NCBI GenBank assembly: GCA_033675545.1
Contig: JAWDGP010006887.1
Coordinates: 1 to 64,000, forward strand
Length of the DNA: 64,000 bases
Direction: 5' to 3'
Source: Elysia crispata
Lineage: Eukaryota > Mollusca > Gastropoda > Plakobranchidae
Below are positions 48,242 to 60,338 of this stretch, piece after piece. Made by a program: the position numbers and the translations under genes. The notes beneath the pieces were generated by a model. It did not search any database. It was not told the DNA's origin and worked only from the letters and a program-made list of their open reading frames with translations. Numbering within the stretch: the first letter of the stretch is position 1; each line of letters starts with the position of its first letter.

Positions 48242-51200
48242 TATTGAAAGTATCTTATGCACACTACACTTTGCTCAAAATCAATAAATATATCTTTTCA
48301 TCAAGGGATTAACAAAGCTCAATTTCATTCTGAGTGAGCTTAATGGCTAAGCTAATAAAGAAAAAATGATTATAAAAGACAGTGTGCATGTATTGCGTTG
48401 CTTAGCATTTTGTAAAACATATTAGACTAAGTTACAAGCACACTAAAAACTCATTCTTTGCAACATGTATAAATGGATATTACACTTATGGTAAGAAGAG
48501 AGAAGATTATTTTTAGTTTAAAAAAGAGCATGAAAAGTTAAAACAAATTTTTTTTTTGTTTGAGAAACACGTTCTAACAAGAACATTTTTCAGTTCTTAA
48601 TTTCATAAGTATAAAACTTAACTCAAGATGTTTTTGAAATTGAATATTGTAAATGATTTTTCATGATTTTGAAATTCAGTGACACAATATGTTGGCCTAC
48701 AGAGTTTAAGTAAGTAAACAGTCTAAGAAATGGTTGCATAACATAAGTCAAATCTATGTAAAAAATTCACTGAAGCATAACCAAACATGAATAATAAATT
48801 GGAAGAAATATGTATGCGCGTGTGTGTGTAATACTGTAAGTCTGAAAGAAAGCTGGGTAAAAAAGAAAGATCAAGCATTATGTAAATGATATTGAATAAA
48901 ATTAAAAGCTTTAAGAGTCATTAACACAATTTCTTCGTTGCAGTCTTCACATACATAAAAAAAATTGTGTTGGGTACATGTGTCAATAAAAGTGTTTGTT
49001 TTACAGAAAATAACACCTGTTTACAAGCAATTATAAAAAAAATGAAAGCTATTCTAAGCTTTAAAAAAAAGCATTGAATGGGAAAACTTATACATGTACG
49101 TTAAAAATGTGCAGCTTTTGTAAAGAAACTGGGACTTAGAAACAACGGGCAATACTTGATAAGCATAGAATGATATGGTGGCCTACATGTATTTTGCTCT
49201 GGAATTTTTAAGTTAAAATCATGAAGCTATTTGAACATTTATTTAAATTGTCTATGGCCTTCAATCAAAGCTTCACAGTTAAATAAAAGTGTGATGAAAA
49301 AAGTAAATTCAGGATCACCTGTTCCTTTTTTTTTTTGGAATTAAAAGCCCTGTACCTGCTTCCAATTACGAGTGTTTTTTCAAGTCGCCTTTGGTCATTT
49401 GTTTTCCGCTGGCCTCATTTACAGACAAGAATAGCCAGTAGGGATAAGGGAAAGGGTGGGAGCAGGAGAGCATTGCCTTAACATGATATATGAAACATCA
49501 CTGCAAGTTAGATCTAGGCCATTGAGTAGACTCGGAACAAGGCTTTTACTGCAATAATCTTAATCAGCCATGTAAACTATTATGCTTATTTGAGGTGAAA
49601 AAATGATGGTCAAGTGTTTATAAGAAAACTTATAGTGTAGCGTTGGTCAAGAAATGGTCTTTAAAAAATCTGATGTACAAGACACAGTACCTGTAAGGTT
49701 ATATATCCAATTCAATCCACTTATCTCTAACCTTTGACCGTTTGGGATTGAAAAAAAACAGACTTTAAATTAAGGATATATATTTACAGCATAAGAGAAC
49801 TTGAACACCTAAATCTTTCAAACTCACAGGTCCTAACCCTAGCTTTATTCCCATTTCCAGACCCACTCATGTCAATCATTAACGCTTCAGAGAATTGATG
49901 ACAAGCAGCATATATGTATTATTGGTAACACTTACAAGTTACTTCAATGAAACTCTGAGCTGAACCCAAACAATAGTCAAGGTAGATCTATGTCTCTTGT
50001 GAATGAATTTACCTTTGAGTTCAAGCTGCAATTCAATTTTTTTTTCTGTATGTAATTGCAAAAACGTGTCATTAGAACAGTTAGCTGGCTAGCCATGCAT
50101 CAAATGAGTTAAACTTAATATACCCCATCAAAGTACTCCCAATTCACCCTCTGATTACGGTAAAAAAAAATATAATACAGTTACCAACTTGAACTCAAGG
50201 ACAAGGAACTAAGTAAAAACAATTGTATTTAATAAAGAAGACATTTCGCCTTCATTGGCTTCATCATTAACTGATTGTGGTAAATGGTTTTCAAGTTTAC
50301 AGTTGATTCAAACATATTTTGAAATGTGAAGTAGTCTTTAAAAATTAATTTTTTATATGAATATGTAGTAGTACATATAGCAATCATAAATAAAAAATCA
50401 TGGCATTGGGAAACTTTCTCTGCAAATCAAAAGAAGTTGCATCAAAAATACATTGTATTCAGTATCTATAATAAGAAATAATTTTAGATAACAAACAGCA
50501 CATTCCGAGTGAGTTTAAGGCTTTTGAGGTTGTTTTATAGGGCATTATTAAATATGCCTACCAGTACCACAATTTCAATTGTGTATTAGAAATAAAACTC
50601 AACCTTCATGACAGAATAACATCTCCTCTTCCGCTACCAGTTTTTATATATAAAAAAAAGGACCACACAAGAGGCTCACTGAATTGAAAAGATTTGCAAT
50701 AGTTTCAAGAGGAATAAGTGAACAAAATAATCTACATGTAGTTACATCTCAGCTTGATTGCCTGACTCTTTCCTCCCCTCTGTTGTGCTATTTTTAATTG
50801 CTGTGGTGGTTGAATAATCAAGAGAGATATTGAGTTGCTCACTTAAAGTTGAAGGGTGTTAAACAAAATGAAAAAAAAATGCATTGAATATAGCGGATTT
50901 TAGTTACACACTCATTAATCACAGTCCAATCAGCATTTTTAAAACAAATGAGCAGTTTTAGTCTTAAATTAGATGTACCAAGTCAAGGGAGTTGAAATAA
51001 GAACTGCGGAAAGAATTATTTTTTGTACCCAAAAAGAAATCTAAATATGTTAAAAACATGGAAAATCTTTTAAATATGTCGATAAAAATTTGAAAAATGT
51101 CAATTTTATAAAATTAAACTTTCCCCCTTCAGGGTTATCTTTGAAGGAAATTGGTTACAATGAAATAATAGCAGATTTAGAATTTTCAAAGCAAAACATG

Positions 51201-52345
51201 TTTTAAAATACAGTGGAAACCTCATAATTCGAACTATATGAGAAAAGATTAAAACTTCAAATCAGAAAAAAAGAGGCATAACTAAATCAATGCCTCATTA
51301 ACTATGTGTTCTGTAAATGAAAGAGTAATTCTCACATTCTCCTTTCCACATTGCTACTTTTATCAGTGTTACTGGTGGCACTTCTATCTTAGGGTATCAA
51401 CTCCCTCCTCACTCTGTTAGCGCACTGATCAGCCTTCCTCAGGCAGGGATTAGTATTGCTTGCTGCTTGAGAGATATATGCATTACGGTACTTTTGTAAT
51501 GCTTTATGGCGTGGTATCGACTTCGAATTCAGAGACTTGAACCAGAAAGACTTTGAAATATGAATCTGATTCTAAGAAAGCTACAGAGAAAAAAAACCTA
51601 TCCTCTTGCAAAATTTGATATATTAGATATATAAGAAATTGTAGCTGCCTGGTTGAAATCATAGGAGTTATAGCCTTAAAAAGTGAAATGTGAATTTAAA
51701 GATTGCAAACAAAAAGGTAGACTTAAATGAGATTGATTCATGATTTGAATGCACGCCTGCAATCTGCTTTAGATTCATTGAAAGTTTACAGCGGCAAAGG
51801 AAGTCTACCACAAAAAAGTCTCAAACAATTATTTCTCTGTTTAATGAACTTCTGGACTTCAGCCAGGATAGATTATTGATTAAAAAAAAAAAAATTGGAA
51901 TGCAATGTTCTCTTTGAAGAGAATATTTTGGCATTTTGGATAATAGACTGTACTTCTCTAGTTAACTTAAGTACTTGTAGGCCCCACTATTTCAACAATG
52001 TTTTGTGTGTCTTATGCACTCTCAAACCATTTTTTTTTAACTTTATTGTGCAAAGCAAGGTTACAGTATTTGAATTCTAATTATTTAAATGACTGAGGTT
52101 CACTGACAGCCAACCACAAATAAATGGGCCTGACTGTACCAGAGCTCCATTTCGCTAAATTTAAAAAAAGATACATGTATATAAAATTTTATTTTCATTT
52201 TCAAACATGAAACATTTAAAATTTAACACAATAAAATCATGATTACCCAGAAGGGGAGACAGATATTTTCAAATTTGACAATTTAGAGCAAGAGGTATAC
52301 AGTTTACTGATCTGAGTAAAAATGAAGCAGCCTATGCTCTTCACC

Positions 52346-55300
52346 TTACTTTCTGTTGTATTTGAGGCTCAGGCGGTGTTTACCCCTGCAACAGCCACTG
52401 GCTTGCCCTTTATTTTTCACCAGTCCCGAGCAACACAAATAGTAATACTTTCTTCCATCAGCATCATCTGAAACAAAATCAGATGTGTATAAGGAGATGC
52501 TTGCCCTCTCTATTAATCTAGGGACTGCATACACCATATGAAATATGTTATGGTTCATAGTAAACAATATATTGAGATTGCAACTTACAAAATTTACAAT
52601 TTATATAAAGTCCAAAAATTTCAATCAGTTTGATCCATTCTCAATAAATTAAAATTCTGATATACACTCGGACCCGCCACATCGGGAAACGCGAAATCGG
52701 GAAAGAATATGGGGAATGGAATTATTACTATATAAAGTCATCGCTAAATCGGTAAATATCAACCGTTTAAACAGGAAAAACATTCCAGATGGCTTCGTCG
52801 AAATGAAGTGTTGAGAGCAGATTGTTTGTTATATTTACCTGTGAAACGCGCATCTCTAACATGGTAACACACAAGTGGAAAATAACAAGCTTTCCTGGGC
52901 TTCGGCGACATAATAGGGCCTTTCTAGGTAACTCAGGTAAGGAGGCATGCTAAGAAAAAGGTGTTGTGATGTCTACCTGTCAGGTTGTGAACTTCACTGT
53001 CCACTTCATTCCAGATGGATATTGATAGCGCTAGTGTTTCTAGCAGATAATTCTGAGGTTTCGCAGGAAAGGCTTACGGGCCCTAAGCTAGACGTAATAT
53101 TTTTAGACTGACCGACATCATTTGCATAAACTCCTCCCACCCAGCGGTACGTAGTATAATCGCTTTTCGCAAACATGCTAGCCCTCTCACCGAGAACGTA
53201 ACTGTTATGTAAGAATTACATGATGACTGCCAGCGATGCTCTAATGCTACCGGTACCGAGTACTAGCCTGGACCAGGTGCAAGCGCGCTATGGAGAGTGT
53301 GTTTCCACTGCTCCACTACATGCTCACACAATTACATTACATAACAATCACATAATCCGAGAGAGTTTTACCAGCAGCAGCAGATTTCACTGGTCTAAAC
53401 AGCTGACCAGACTGACCGGACCTAACGCTCGCTTGCGGCTTCCAATGTAAACAACGCAGGCCGATTGGCACACGTCACTAGGGAAACCACGTGTTTGTTA
53501 CGTTATGACTCGTGCTTACGGTACGTAACTCGGTCTGCGAAACATCGCTTGTGGTTATGAGACAGTCGTCAGACATCGTGCAAACATTAAGGTCACTTCA
53601 ACAAAAGGCGTGTTGCTTTCGTTCGTCTAATAAAATTTAGGATCGAAAGCATAGGTGACGGCAAGCGTGTATAAATAGGTTGCTTAAATTTGTAAGTTTC
53701 ATTCATTAATCAACGCTCGAGCTGCAATTATTAAAGTTACTGATCAATTTAACATATACAAGCCCCAAGTGGGGAAAAAAAAAGCAAAGAAAGGAATCAC
53801 TGAGACAGTTACAGCACTCGCCAAGAATTTTGGGCAAGAAAAGAAAACGGGATCAGGAGCAAACTGACGTTGGAGGTGCATTTTTCATACACCCGGGAAA
53901 TCGAGAAAACCCGGATTATTGGGACAAGAAGTCTTCTCCCCGAATTTTCCCATTAAGCGGGTCCGACTAAAAAAAAAAAAAAAACAAATTAAGCGATATA
54001 GTCCACATGAATAACTCAAATTGTTGAGGATATGTTCAAAATTGTGGTTACCACAGAGCTAGAAATTCAAATAAACACTGGTTGAAAAAAATTGTTCGAT
54101 TTATATTTATTCTTGCTCCCGTTTCTTCCCCCTCTTTTACTCCCATTCTTATCCCTTTTAATAATAGGATAATCTCCTCCATCACTTTCTCTCTCTCTTT
54201 TTTTTTTTTTTTTTTTTTTGTACTGCCTCCACCTTGCCTCGATTTCTTTTTTTTAAGTGATACTATTACTCCCTCTTTCTTGGTCAGATCTACTCCTTTC
54301 CCTTGCTCAGATCTGTTTCTCCTTCTACCTACTGTCTATCGCATCAAACTTAGGCTTAAGCCAGGTCTTGAAAGGAAAAAAATAATCACCAAAGATTTTT
54401 GGTCAATTTCGTCTCCCCAGGTTCTCGCATAATTCAAAACAGACTTGGGCTTTCTATCAAGCCATGTATAGACATATTTGGATTGGATCTGACCCCACAA
54501 CTAGATGATCTGTAAGAGAATACACTTGATTTCCTTACTCTCAGCCCAAAACCCTATCTACGATTGGTGTGGGAATCTTTCTCTGATACTCCTCACCATT
54601 TTTTTTTTTTTTTTGCAACCGCATGCTGATTGGTTGGGCAAGAGGCCGGCCTTGACATAAGCTGTCATCGGTACTTTTGTCTTGCAAGAAGGGAAGAGCA
54701 GAATTTGTTCACAATCAGCCCCTTTGAAGTCTTTGCCACAGGCAGACTTAGCAAGTGCTAACACTGGTACTGGATATGCAACAGGCTGGACGAAGAGGGT
54801 AGAGTAATTGAGGAAAGAAGTGTTGCTAGTGTCTAGCTCAAGGCTGGGAATAAATGTCTATAGAGACAGAGAGAAGGGCAGAACTTTTTTGTGATAAAAG
54901 GAACAGTTTGCAAAACTGCAGTCTGTTTCATTTCTTCTACCCAATTTGACCGGTGAGACGGGCTTTTAGAGCTGTCTTGAGAGTCCGATGAAAACGTTCG
55001 ATCATCTCATTTCCCTGAGGATGATAAGCAGATGTATGGTGAAGCATGACTCCAAGGCGAGCTGCTATCTCACCCCGTAACGATGATGTGAACTGTGACC
55101 CGTGATCTGACGAAATATCTCCAGGGACACCGAAATAAGCAATGCAGCCAGTAATGAGAGCATGCACACTCTCAGTGCGTCGTAATGCGTCGTAGAGGAA
55201 TGGCTTCTGGCCAGTGTGGGTTGTGGTCGATAATCGTCAGGAGATATATGAAGCCAGAAAAAAGGTAAAGGTCCAACATTGTCAATGTTTATGTGCGAGA

Positions 55301-58250
55301 ATCTTTTCTCAGGTACAAAGAAATGTTCTAGACGAGCTTTTGTGTGTTTTTGTACTTTTGAACTTTGACAGTGATGACATTCTTTCACCGATCTACTGAC
55401 CTGCTTTTGCATCCCGCGCCAAACAAATTTGTCTGAGGCCAGTTTGACGGTGGCTTTGACTCCTGGATGTGAGAGATAATGGACGACGTCGAAAGCTGTG
55501 CGTCTGAAATCAGGAGGTCCAATCGGACGTGGACGGCCTGTTGAAACGTCACACACAAGCTTTGGTCCTTGCTCGTTCAATCTTGTATTGATAATCTCGG
55601 CGAGTAAAGGCTATCTTGTAGGCTCAATACTAGCAGCTTGGGCTCTAGCCACTGCTGTGTAATCTATGCCCAAGGAAACTGCATTGGTTGTTCTGGAACG
55701 AGACAGACAGTCGGCAGCGATGTTTTTTACCAGAGACGTGCTATGTCGTTGGTGACCTTGGAAATGGCAAAGAGGTGTCTTTGTTGTTGCGCTGAGCATA
55801 GTTCTGTTGTTTTAGCCATGGCGTGCTCTAGTGGTTTATGGTCTGTGCAAATGGTGAAATTCCGTTCTTCAAGCATGAAACGGAAGTGACGAATTGTCAA
55901 ATACACTTCAAGTAATTCTCGGTCGAAAGGACTGTATTTTATTTCTGCTTTTCGTAGTTGTCGGCTGAAAAAGGCTAAAGCTAAGGCAATGACCCTTGTT
56001 GAACTGTTCGAGGACGGCGCCAACGGCCACATCTGAAGCGTCAGAAGTAAGAGCTAAAAGGCAGTCAGTGCAAGGATGGACCAGCATTGCTGCACAAGCA
56101 GTTTTAACGTTTAGGAAAGCCAGTTTCATACGTTTCATCTCTTGTGACCACACTAGTTCTTATTGAGGCTTGGATAACTTTAGTGCCCCGTAAAGAAGAC
56201 TGAGGGTGGCAGCAATGTTAGGCAAAAAACGGTGATAAAAGTTTATCATACCTAAAAACTCTTGTAGTCCTTTCACATCTGATGATTGAGGGAACGTTTG
56301 GATGACTTTAGCCTTGGCTTGTGTTGGACGAGATCCATTCTTTGATACTCGGTGCCCCAAGAATACCAGGGAAGATACACAGAAAAGACATTTTTCAAGG
56401 CGAATTACAAGTCCATGATCTGTCAAACGTCTAAACACAGCTTTTAAGTCATCCAGGTGTTCTTTTTCTGTCGAACTTGCGATGAGAATGTCGTCAAGAT
56501 TAACAAAAGCTGAATCAATGTCCTGAAGGATAAAATCCACAAGTCTTTGAAACGTTTGGGCAGCACTGTTTCAAGCGTAAAAATTCCCACAGACCAAACG
56601 GAGTGATAACTGCTGTCTTAGGAATTTCTTCAGGGGCAACTGGAATCTGATGATAGCCCCGATTTTCGAGAAGATGGTCTTTCCTTTCAGGCGGGCCGAG
56701 AGGTCATGGATATGGGAAATAGGGTTCCTATCTGGCGCTATGAAATCCTTTAATTTTCTGTAGTTGCCGCATGGGCGCCAGCACCGTTTGGTTTGCATAC
56801 CGCATGGAGAGGAGATGTCCATCTTTTCCATCTCAGAAAAATTTTGTTTGGCTATTTTTGGCCTGTCTGGGACAAGGCGACGAGCCCGGGCGAAGGCAGG
56901 GCGGTCTTTAGTTGGCATGAAGTGTGGTACACCGTGTTTAACCTCCGCAGTTGAAAATGTTGGTTTCAGCATATCCGGGAATTCATTTAGGATCTTTCGG
57001 AACTTATAACTTGAAGGCTCGACAAGGCGCGCGAGGCTGGTTGGTGTAACTGCTCTGACATAGCAGAGAATACTTGAAAATGTGTCTGCTTCTATTAGAC
57101 GACATGTCGAAAAGCAAGTTGTGTGTTCGTAAAAAATCAGCGCCAAGGAGCGGGCGGCTGACATTCTGCTGTGACGAGCCGAGCCTGGAAATTACGTTGA
57201 CCAAAACGAAGACAAACATAAGTCGTTATGGTAGAACCATTGGCAGCTTGTAAAGGGGGTCCTCTGGGTCCGTTTTCTTGTCTAGTTTAGACGCTGGAGT
57301 AACAGAAACTTGAGCACCTGTGTCAACTAAAAAACACCTTTTAGAAATGCCATCTGTGACAAAAAGCTGCGTATGTTTGTGGTTCTCTGAAGTTGAAACG
57401 GCACAATATAGCGGGTCGGAAGCCTGTTGATTTATCGTCGACTCGCTTTGGCGTTTCCCTGCTTGTGATTATGTGTAAAACTTGAATAGTGTGTGCAGGT
57501 GCGGTCACAGCGCTGTGCTTTCGATCCAAATCGTCTGTGATGCCAACAAACTGTGTTCACCTCAGCTTATTCGCTCAAGTTGCACTCTGGGCTGAGTGAA
57601 GCTAGAATTCTATCTGCTTCAGGCGACAACATTCTTAATTATGTTATTGGTGAGTTTGCTAGGGGAACACCAACTTTCGGGCCGAACATAAAAATGATTT
57701 AAGGACCTCATATTTGTTGGTTAGAGGTGGAGAGGCGATCACTGACAAAGCTCTAGTTGCTGTTTGTGAGTCTAGAGCAGCTACAACATGAAAGTATCTC
57801 GTATCATCAAATGATATGTTGCGTAAGGCAAACTGTGCTTAGGTTTGCGCGAACCATGCCAACGGGCACGTCGTTCAAAAAGTTAAAGTTTAAGTGCTAC
57901 TGCCTCGATAGACATAATGAAATGAAAAGTCGGAGGCTTAAAACTTGATCTAAAAAAATCCAGATCAACTATCACGTCGGGGTCACCAGTGTAGCAATTA
58001 TCCACTCAATAAAAAACATAAGATAACCTTTGGGTTTTCTCGTTTAATTGAATTATTAGCATATCATCCGACTCTGTCGATGTATAAGTCTGAATTGAGA
58101 ATGTAAGCTCTTGGCTTCCTCAACACCTCTGTGGTGAGCTCTCTTCACAACCTCGGATGTACACATTCGTCACGGGTTAGTCTTTATTACCGTCCATGAT
58201 TTAAAAATCCAAAGGCCACAATGTAATGTATTCCCACACAAAATGCAATC

Positions 58251-58333
<83 letters not shown>

Positions 58334-58375
58334 AAGAAGAAGAAGAAGAAGAAGAAGAAGAAGAAGAAGAAGAAG

Positions 58376-58425
<50 letters not shown>

Positions 58426-60338
58426 AAACAACAACAACAACAACAACAACAAGACGAAGAAGAAGAAGTAGAAGATGAAGAAGAAGAAAAAGAAGAATAC
58501 CTTACCATGAGGCACAGCCTGCATGGAGTGGAAGTGACAAATTGATCTCTCCATTTCTTCATAGGATGAGAACCCTTGGCCACATTGATCACACTCAAGC
58601 CATTTGCGAATCACAAAACGGCCTTGCTTGCGAATTGTGGTGCCAAGACACTGGTCTAAATCTTCATTCTCGGTGTTTAGGATTCTCAGTTTAGATGTCA
58701 ACTTTGCTATCTGTCTTGCCATGCCTTCATTTTCTCTTTTGATCATATCATTCAGTGCTTCCATCTGGCGAGAAAGAAAAGCAGGAGACACATTTGAATA
58801 AAGGAAAGAAAAAAATATTTGATCCAAATTCTGATTTTATTTTTAAGCAGACCAAAAAAAAAAAAAGATTACAGGCAATTAAGAGATTTTCCTTACTTCA
58901 TGGCGAAAAGTAACTTTCATGGATTGCTTAATGGCTACAATCAAGGTTACTTCTTGATAACAAAGTAACAATTAAAAAGGACCAGCTATTAAACTGAGAA
59001 GTTGGAATGTCTGCATAATGGCAACAAAACTAGAAGAACTCCAGATCGTCACAGACACATGAAAGACAGCCATCATCAATGACAATCTCCGCCATATTAG
59101 AAACGTTAAAACCATCAAACAGATTTGGGATATTTGAAAGAAAAGGATTACACCCTCTGCTACAGGAAAAAATCACTGAATACTGATGGGAGCACAGGGT
59201 AGGATTTGCTGTCATGACACTTTGTTGAAGATAGTTTAACATGAAAAGAAAGGCATGACTCCGCCACCAGAGGTGTCAACTGTGTGTGATCAACACCAAT
59301 TTCCAAACAGAACCTCAGCAGAGACATTCTTAGCAGCATCTGTACTCTAAAACAGCTCAATATGACCATCGTTAGAAACAAAAAAATCACTCAAGATTGT
59401 GCTCCACATTCATCCACACCTATTATGGCACGAAATGCAAAACTATTATAATTCAGTATAAAGAGAGATGTTTTCAATCTTTTTTTGTAATATATTTATT
59501 GCAAGTTTCCTTTATTTTATTATTTGGGATAACTGTTACTAAGTAGAGTTTTGGATAATTTGTGTGCTTTGTTATCAAGAAGTAACCTTGGTTCAGTTTA
59601 TTTATGCTGATATTAATAACAATAATCATTATCATCATCATGATAATTATGAAAAAAGCATACCTGTAAATAAGTAAATATTTATTCTTATGACCAAGCC
59701 AACATAAATAATGGGGAATAAAAATCTTTCAAATAGTTTTAAATTGTTTAAAAACTTCTAAGCCTCACTCATAATATTACACAGGAGTAATCCTGAAAGT
59801 GTCACTAATTTTATGAAGGTTTACAATCTGCTTTCACTTTCAAATACACTACCTTATTGAGCTTTTCTCTTAGCTCAGTTTCCACTGAGTAATCTTTTCT
59901 TGATCCAAGAGATTCAAAGTTCTCCTTGTCTTCCAGGGCTGACTCTCTCTGTCCTTGTAATGCTTCAGTGGATATTGGTCCAGTTTGGGTCATTCCATCT
60001 CTCATCTCTGTTGTCCTCCCATTCATGAGCATACATTGCAGACAAGAGGTAAACATAATCTGTTGTGCTAAATATTGGGTAAGCTGAACTGTTTCAACAT
60101 TTTTGTTGACAAGCTGGGTGTTGGCTTCTTCCAAGTTGGCCTGAATCTCATCTAAGTTGGTTCTCAGGACACCATTATCAGTTTTGAAAGCCTCCAACTG
60201 TAAGCAAATTTTACAGTGCGCTTCAAACAAACTATCAAGCTCAAACTGGCTCACAGAGATATTCGTCATTCTTACTGGGTGAAGGTCAATATCAAAACCA
60301 TCAGCCATCTGTTCAAAGAAAACTCCAGGATCAAAAAC
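52346..60338 (-). CDS. Coiled-coil protein with C-terminal CHORD-like Cys/His zinc domain (5' end not found)
   Basis: Three minus-strand exons join in phase: 59853-60338 (162 codons; acceptor CCCCCAG, donor AATAAG|GTAGTG), 58506-58764 (acceptor CGCCAG, donor CATG|GTAAGG) and 52346-52467 (acceptor TTTCAG). Exon A starts VFDPGVFFEQMADGFDID, so it is probably internal, although Met at 60308 could be a start; it is heptad-rich. Exon B continues the coil, then LECDQCGQGFSSYEEM and CHFHS. Exon C gives YYYLCCSG, then GCCRGKHR and a stop. C-x2-C...C-x-H-x-H...CC-x11-GC-x2-GKH resembles the CHORD zinc-binding layout (CGQ-F, CC...GCTKGRH). I do not recognise the orthologue. AGAAA|GTAAGG at the stop is also donor-like, so a further exon is possible. 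AATAAA lies at about 52187. Confidence 0.65.
52665..53969 (+). mobile_element. Tigger-like deletion derivative, copy 2 (1,305 bp)
   Basis: Left TA|CACTCGGACCCGCC and right end GCGGGTCCGACT are inverted. Its left 390 bp and right 420 bp align with copy 1 at 36239, but it carries about 480 extra bases (roughly 53055-53553, CpG-rich with CCGGTACCG and CACGTG words). The transposase start codon region is lost; a few VTDQFN-like codons of the HTH remain near 53735. It sits in the 6-kb intron of the coiled-coil gene. Confidence 0.82.
54937..55580 (-). pseudogene. Gypsy integrase remnant, truncated
   Basis: Zinc-binding HHCC part with HYLSHPGVKATVKL and KECHHCQSSK, then after a frameshift near 55165 the core ISSDHGSQFTSS and HHTSAYHPQGNEMIERFHRT, with two of the three DDE residues (D and E). 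It stops at LKARLTGQIG, before the end of a normal core domain. Confidence 0.93.
55700..56153 (-). pseudogene. Gypsy RNase H remnant
   Basis: LTSDASDVAVGAVLEQ, then after a frameshift FFSRQLRKAEIKYSPFDREL and TICTDHKPLEHAM. These are the D, E, D positions of the Gypsy RNase H domain. Frames are split in two overlapping pieces. Confidence 0.92.
56160..57165 (-). pseudogene. Gypsy reverse transcriptase remnant
   Basis: Fingers/palm motifs: HFMPTKDRPAFARARRL, CGNYRKLKDFIAPDRNP, then after a break LDDILIAS (catalytic box in the form N-L-D-D, usually Y/F-V-D-D), LEKCLFCVSSLVFLGHRVS and LQEFLGMINFYHRFLPN. At least one frameshift near 56560 separates the halves. Not functional. Confidence 0.93.
57230..57370 (-). 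pseudogene. Gypsy aspartic protease remnant
   Basis: KRCFLVDTGAQVSVTPAS holds the catalytic D-T-G at about 57325. Downstream LLGADFLRTHNLLFDM (about 57110-57165) is the usual protease C-terminal signature, in another frame. Confidence 0.8.
57480..57960 (-). pseudogene. Gypsy gag remnant
   Basis: A broken frame reads FHVVAALDSQTATRAL and TNKYEVLKSFL, typical of Gypsy gag capsid, and near 57530 a zinc-knuckle-like CWHHRRFGSKAQRC. The ~430 bp between them and the LTR is much shorter than a normal gag, so an internal deletion is inferred. Several stops. Confidence 0.7.
57971..57988 (-). other. Primer binding site matching tRNA-Trp 3' end
   Basis: TGGTGACCCCGACGTGAT is complementary over 18 nt to the 3' end of animal tRNA-Trp (..ATCACGTCGGGGTCACCA, including CCA). 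Confidence 0.85.
57989..58238 (-). repeat. Probable 5' LTR of the Gypsy element (about 250 bp)
   Basis: On the minus strand it runs from TGTGGGAATACATTAC to ...GATAATTGCTACA(C), directly before the primer binding site. TG...CA ends fit an LTR. Without the partner LTR the exact left and right ends are estimates. Confidence 0.6.
58251..58499. repeat. Compound trinucleotide array: AAT, AAG, AAC, then degenerate GAA
   Basis: About 18 AAT (58251-58304), 24 AAG (to ~58376), 25 AAC with one A insertion (to ~58451), then a decayed GAA/GAT tail to 58499. It lies between the Gypsy LTR (starts 13 bp left) and the exon donor at 58505. Long poly-amino-acid open frames here are artefacts. Confidence 0.98.
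58506..58764 (-). CDS. Exon with coiled coil and first half of CHORD-like zinc motif
   Basis: Opens MEALNDMIKRENEGMARQI (coiled coil) and ends with the CDQCGQGF...CHFHS ligands and QAVPH, one base into the next codon. The donor lies only seven bases from a 250-bp trinucleotide repeat. Its exit phase of 1 matches the entry phase of exon 52346-52467. Confidence 0.75.
58942..59590. mobile_element. Element with perfect 24-bp terminal inverted repeats (649 bp)
   Basis: CAAGGTTACTTCTTGATAAC (first 20 of 24 bases) at the left is repeated exactly inverted at 59567-59590. The repeat is perfect over 24 bp. No clear target duplication or transposase is present. It lies in the intron between the two coiled-coil exons. 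Probably a MITE or a foldback element of unknown superfamily. Confidence 0.75.
59853..60338 (-). CDS. Coiled-coil exon of the CHORD-like gene
   Basis: The 162-codon open exon has long heptad patterns, for example FELDSLFEAHCKICLQLEAF and LRTNLDEIQANLEEANTQL, then a Ser/Glu/Thr-rich polar part (TTEMRDGMTQTGPISTEAL) and ends ETELREKLNK. Both flanking splice signals are good. Most likely a cytoplasmic structural or scaffold segment; function unknown. Confidence 0.75.

Larger units (their letters stand above)
54937..58238 (-). mobile_element. Decayed Ty3/Gypsy LTR retrotransposon, 3'-truncated
   Basis: From right to left (5' to 3' of the element): 5' LTR, tRNA-Trp-type primer binding site, short gag remnant, protease, reverse transcriptase, RNase H and integrase, the order typical of Gypsy. 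Frames are broken by frameshifts and stops, and the gag is internally deleted. The similarity stops inside integrase at about 54937 and no 3' LTR is found by 54 kb. Inserted antisense to nothing: it has the same strand as the host gene, in its 6-kb intron. Confidence 0.92.

Noticed and set aside
51211..51570. Possible further pogo-type element starting TACAGTGGAAACCTC
   Set aside because: No matching right end was found, so only the single end is noted.
54082..54432. 116-codon plus-strand frame
   Set aside because: Lies on a T/C-rich stretch with a T19-like run; composition artefact with no similarity or splice context.
58170..58827. Long open frames of poly-Ser/Cys/Tyr/Leu/Phe or poly-Asn/Lys over the trinucleotide array
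   Set aside because: They are direct translations of AAT/AAG/AAC repeats; only the 58506-58764 part on minus is coding-like.
59030..59390. Open frames of 70-76 codons inside the 24-bp inverted-repeat element
   Set aside because: No domain recognised, overlapping frames on one strand, no splice support.
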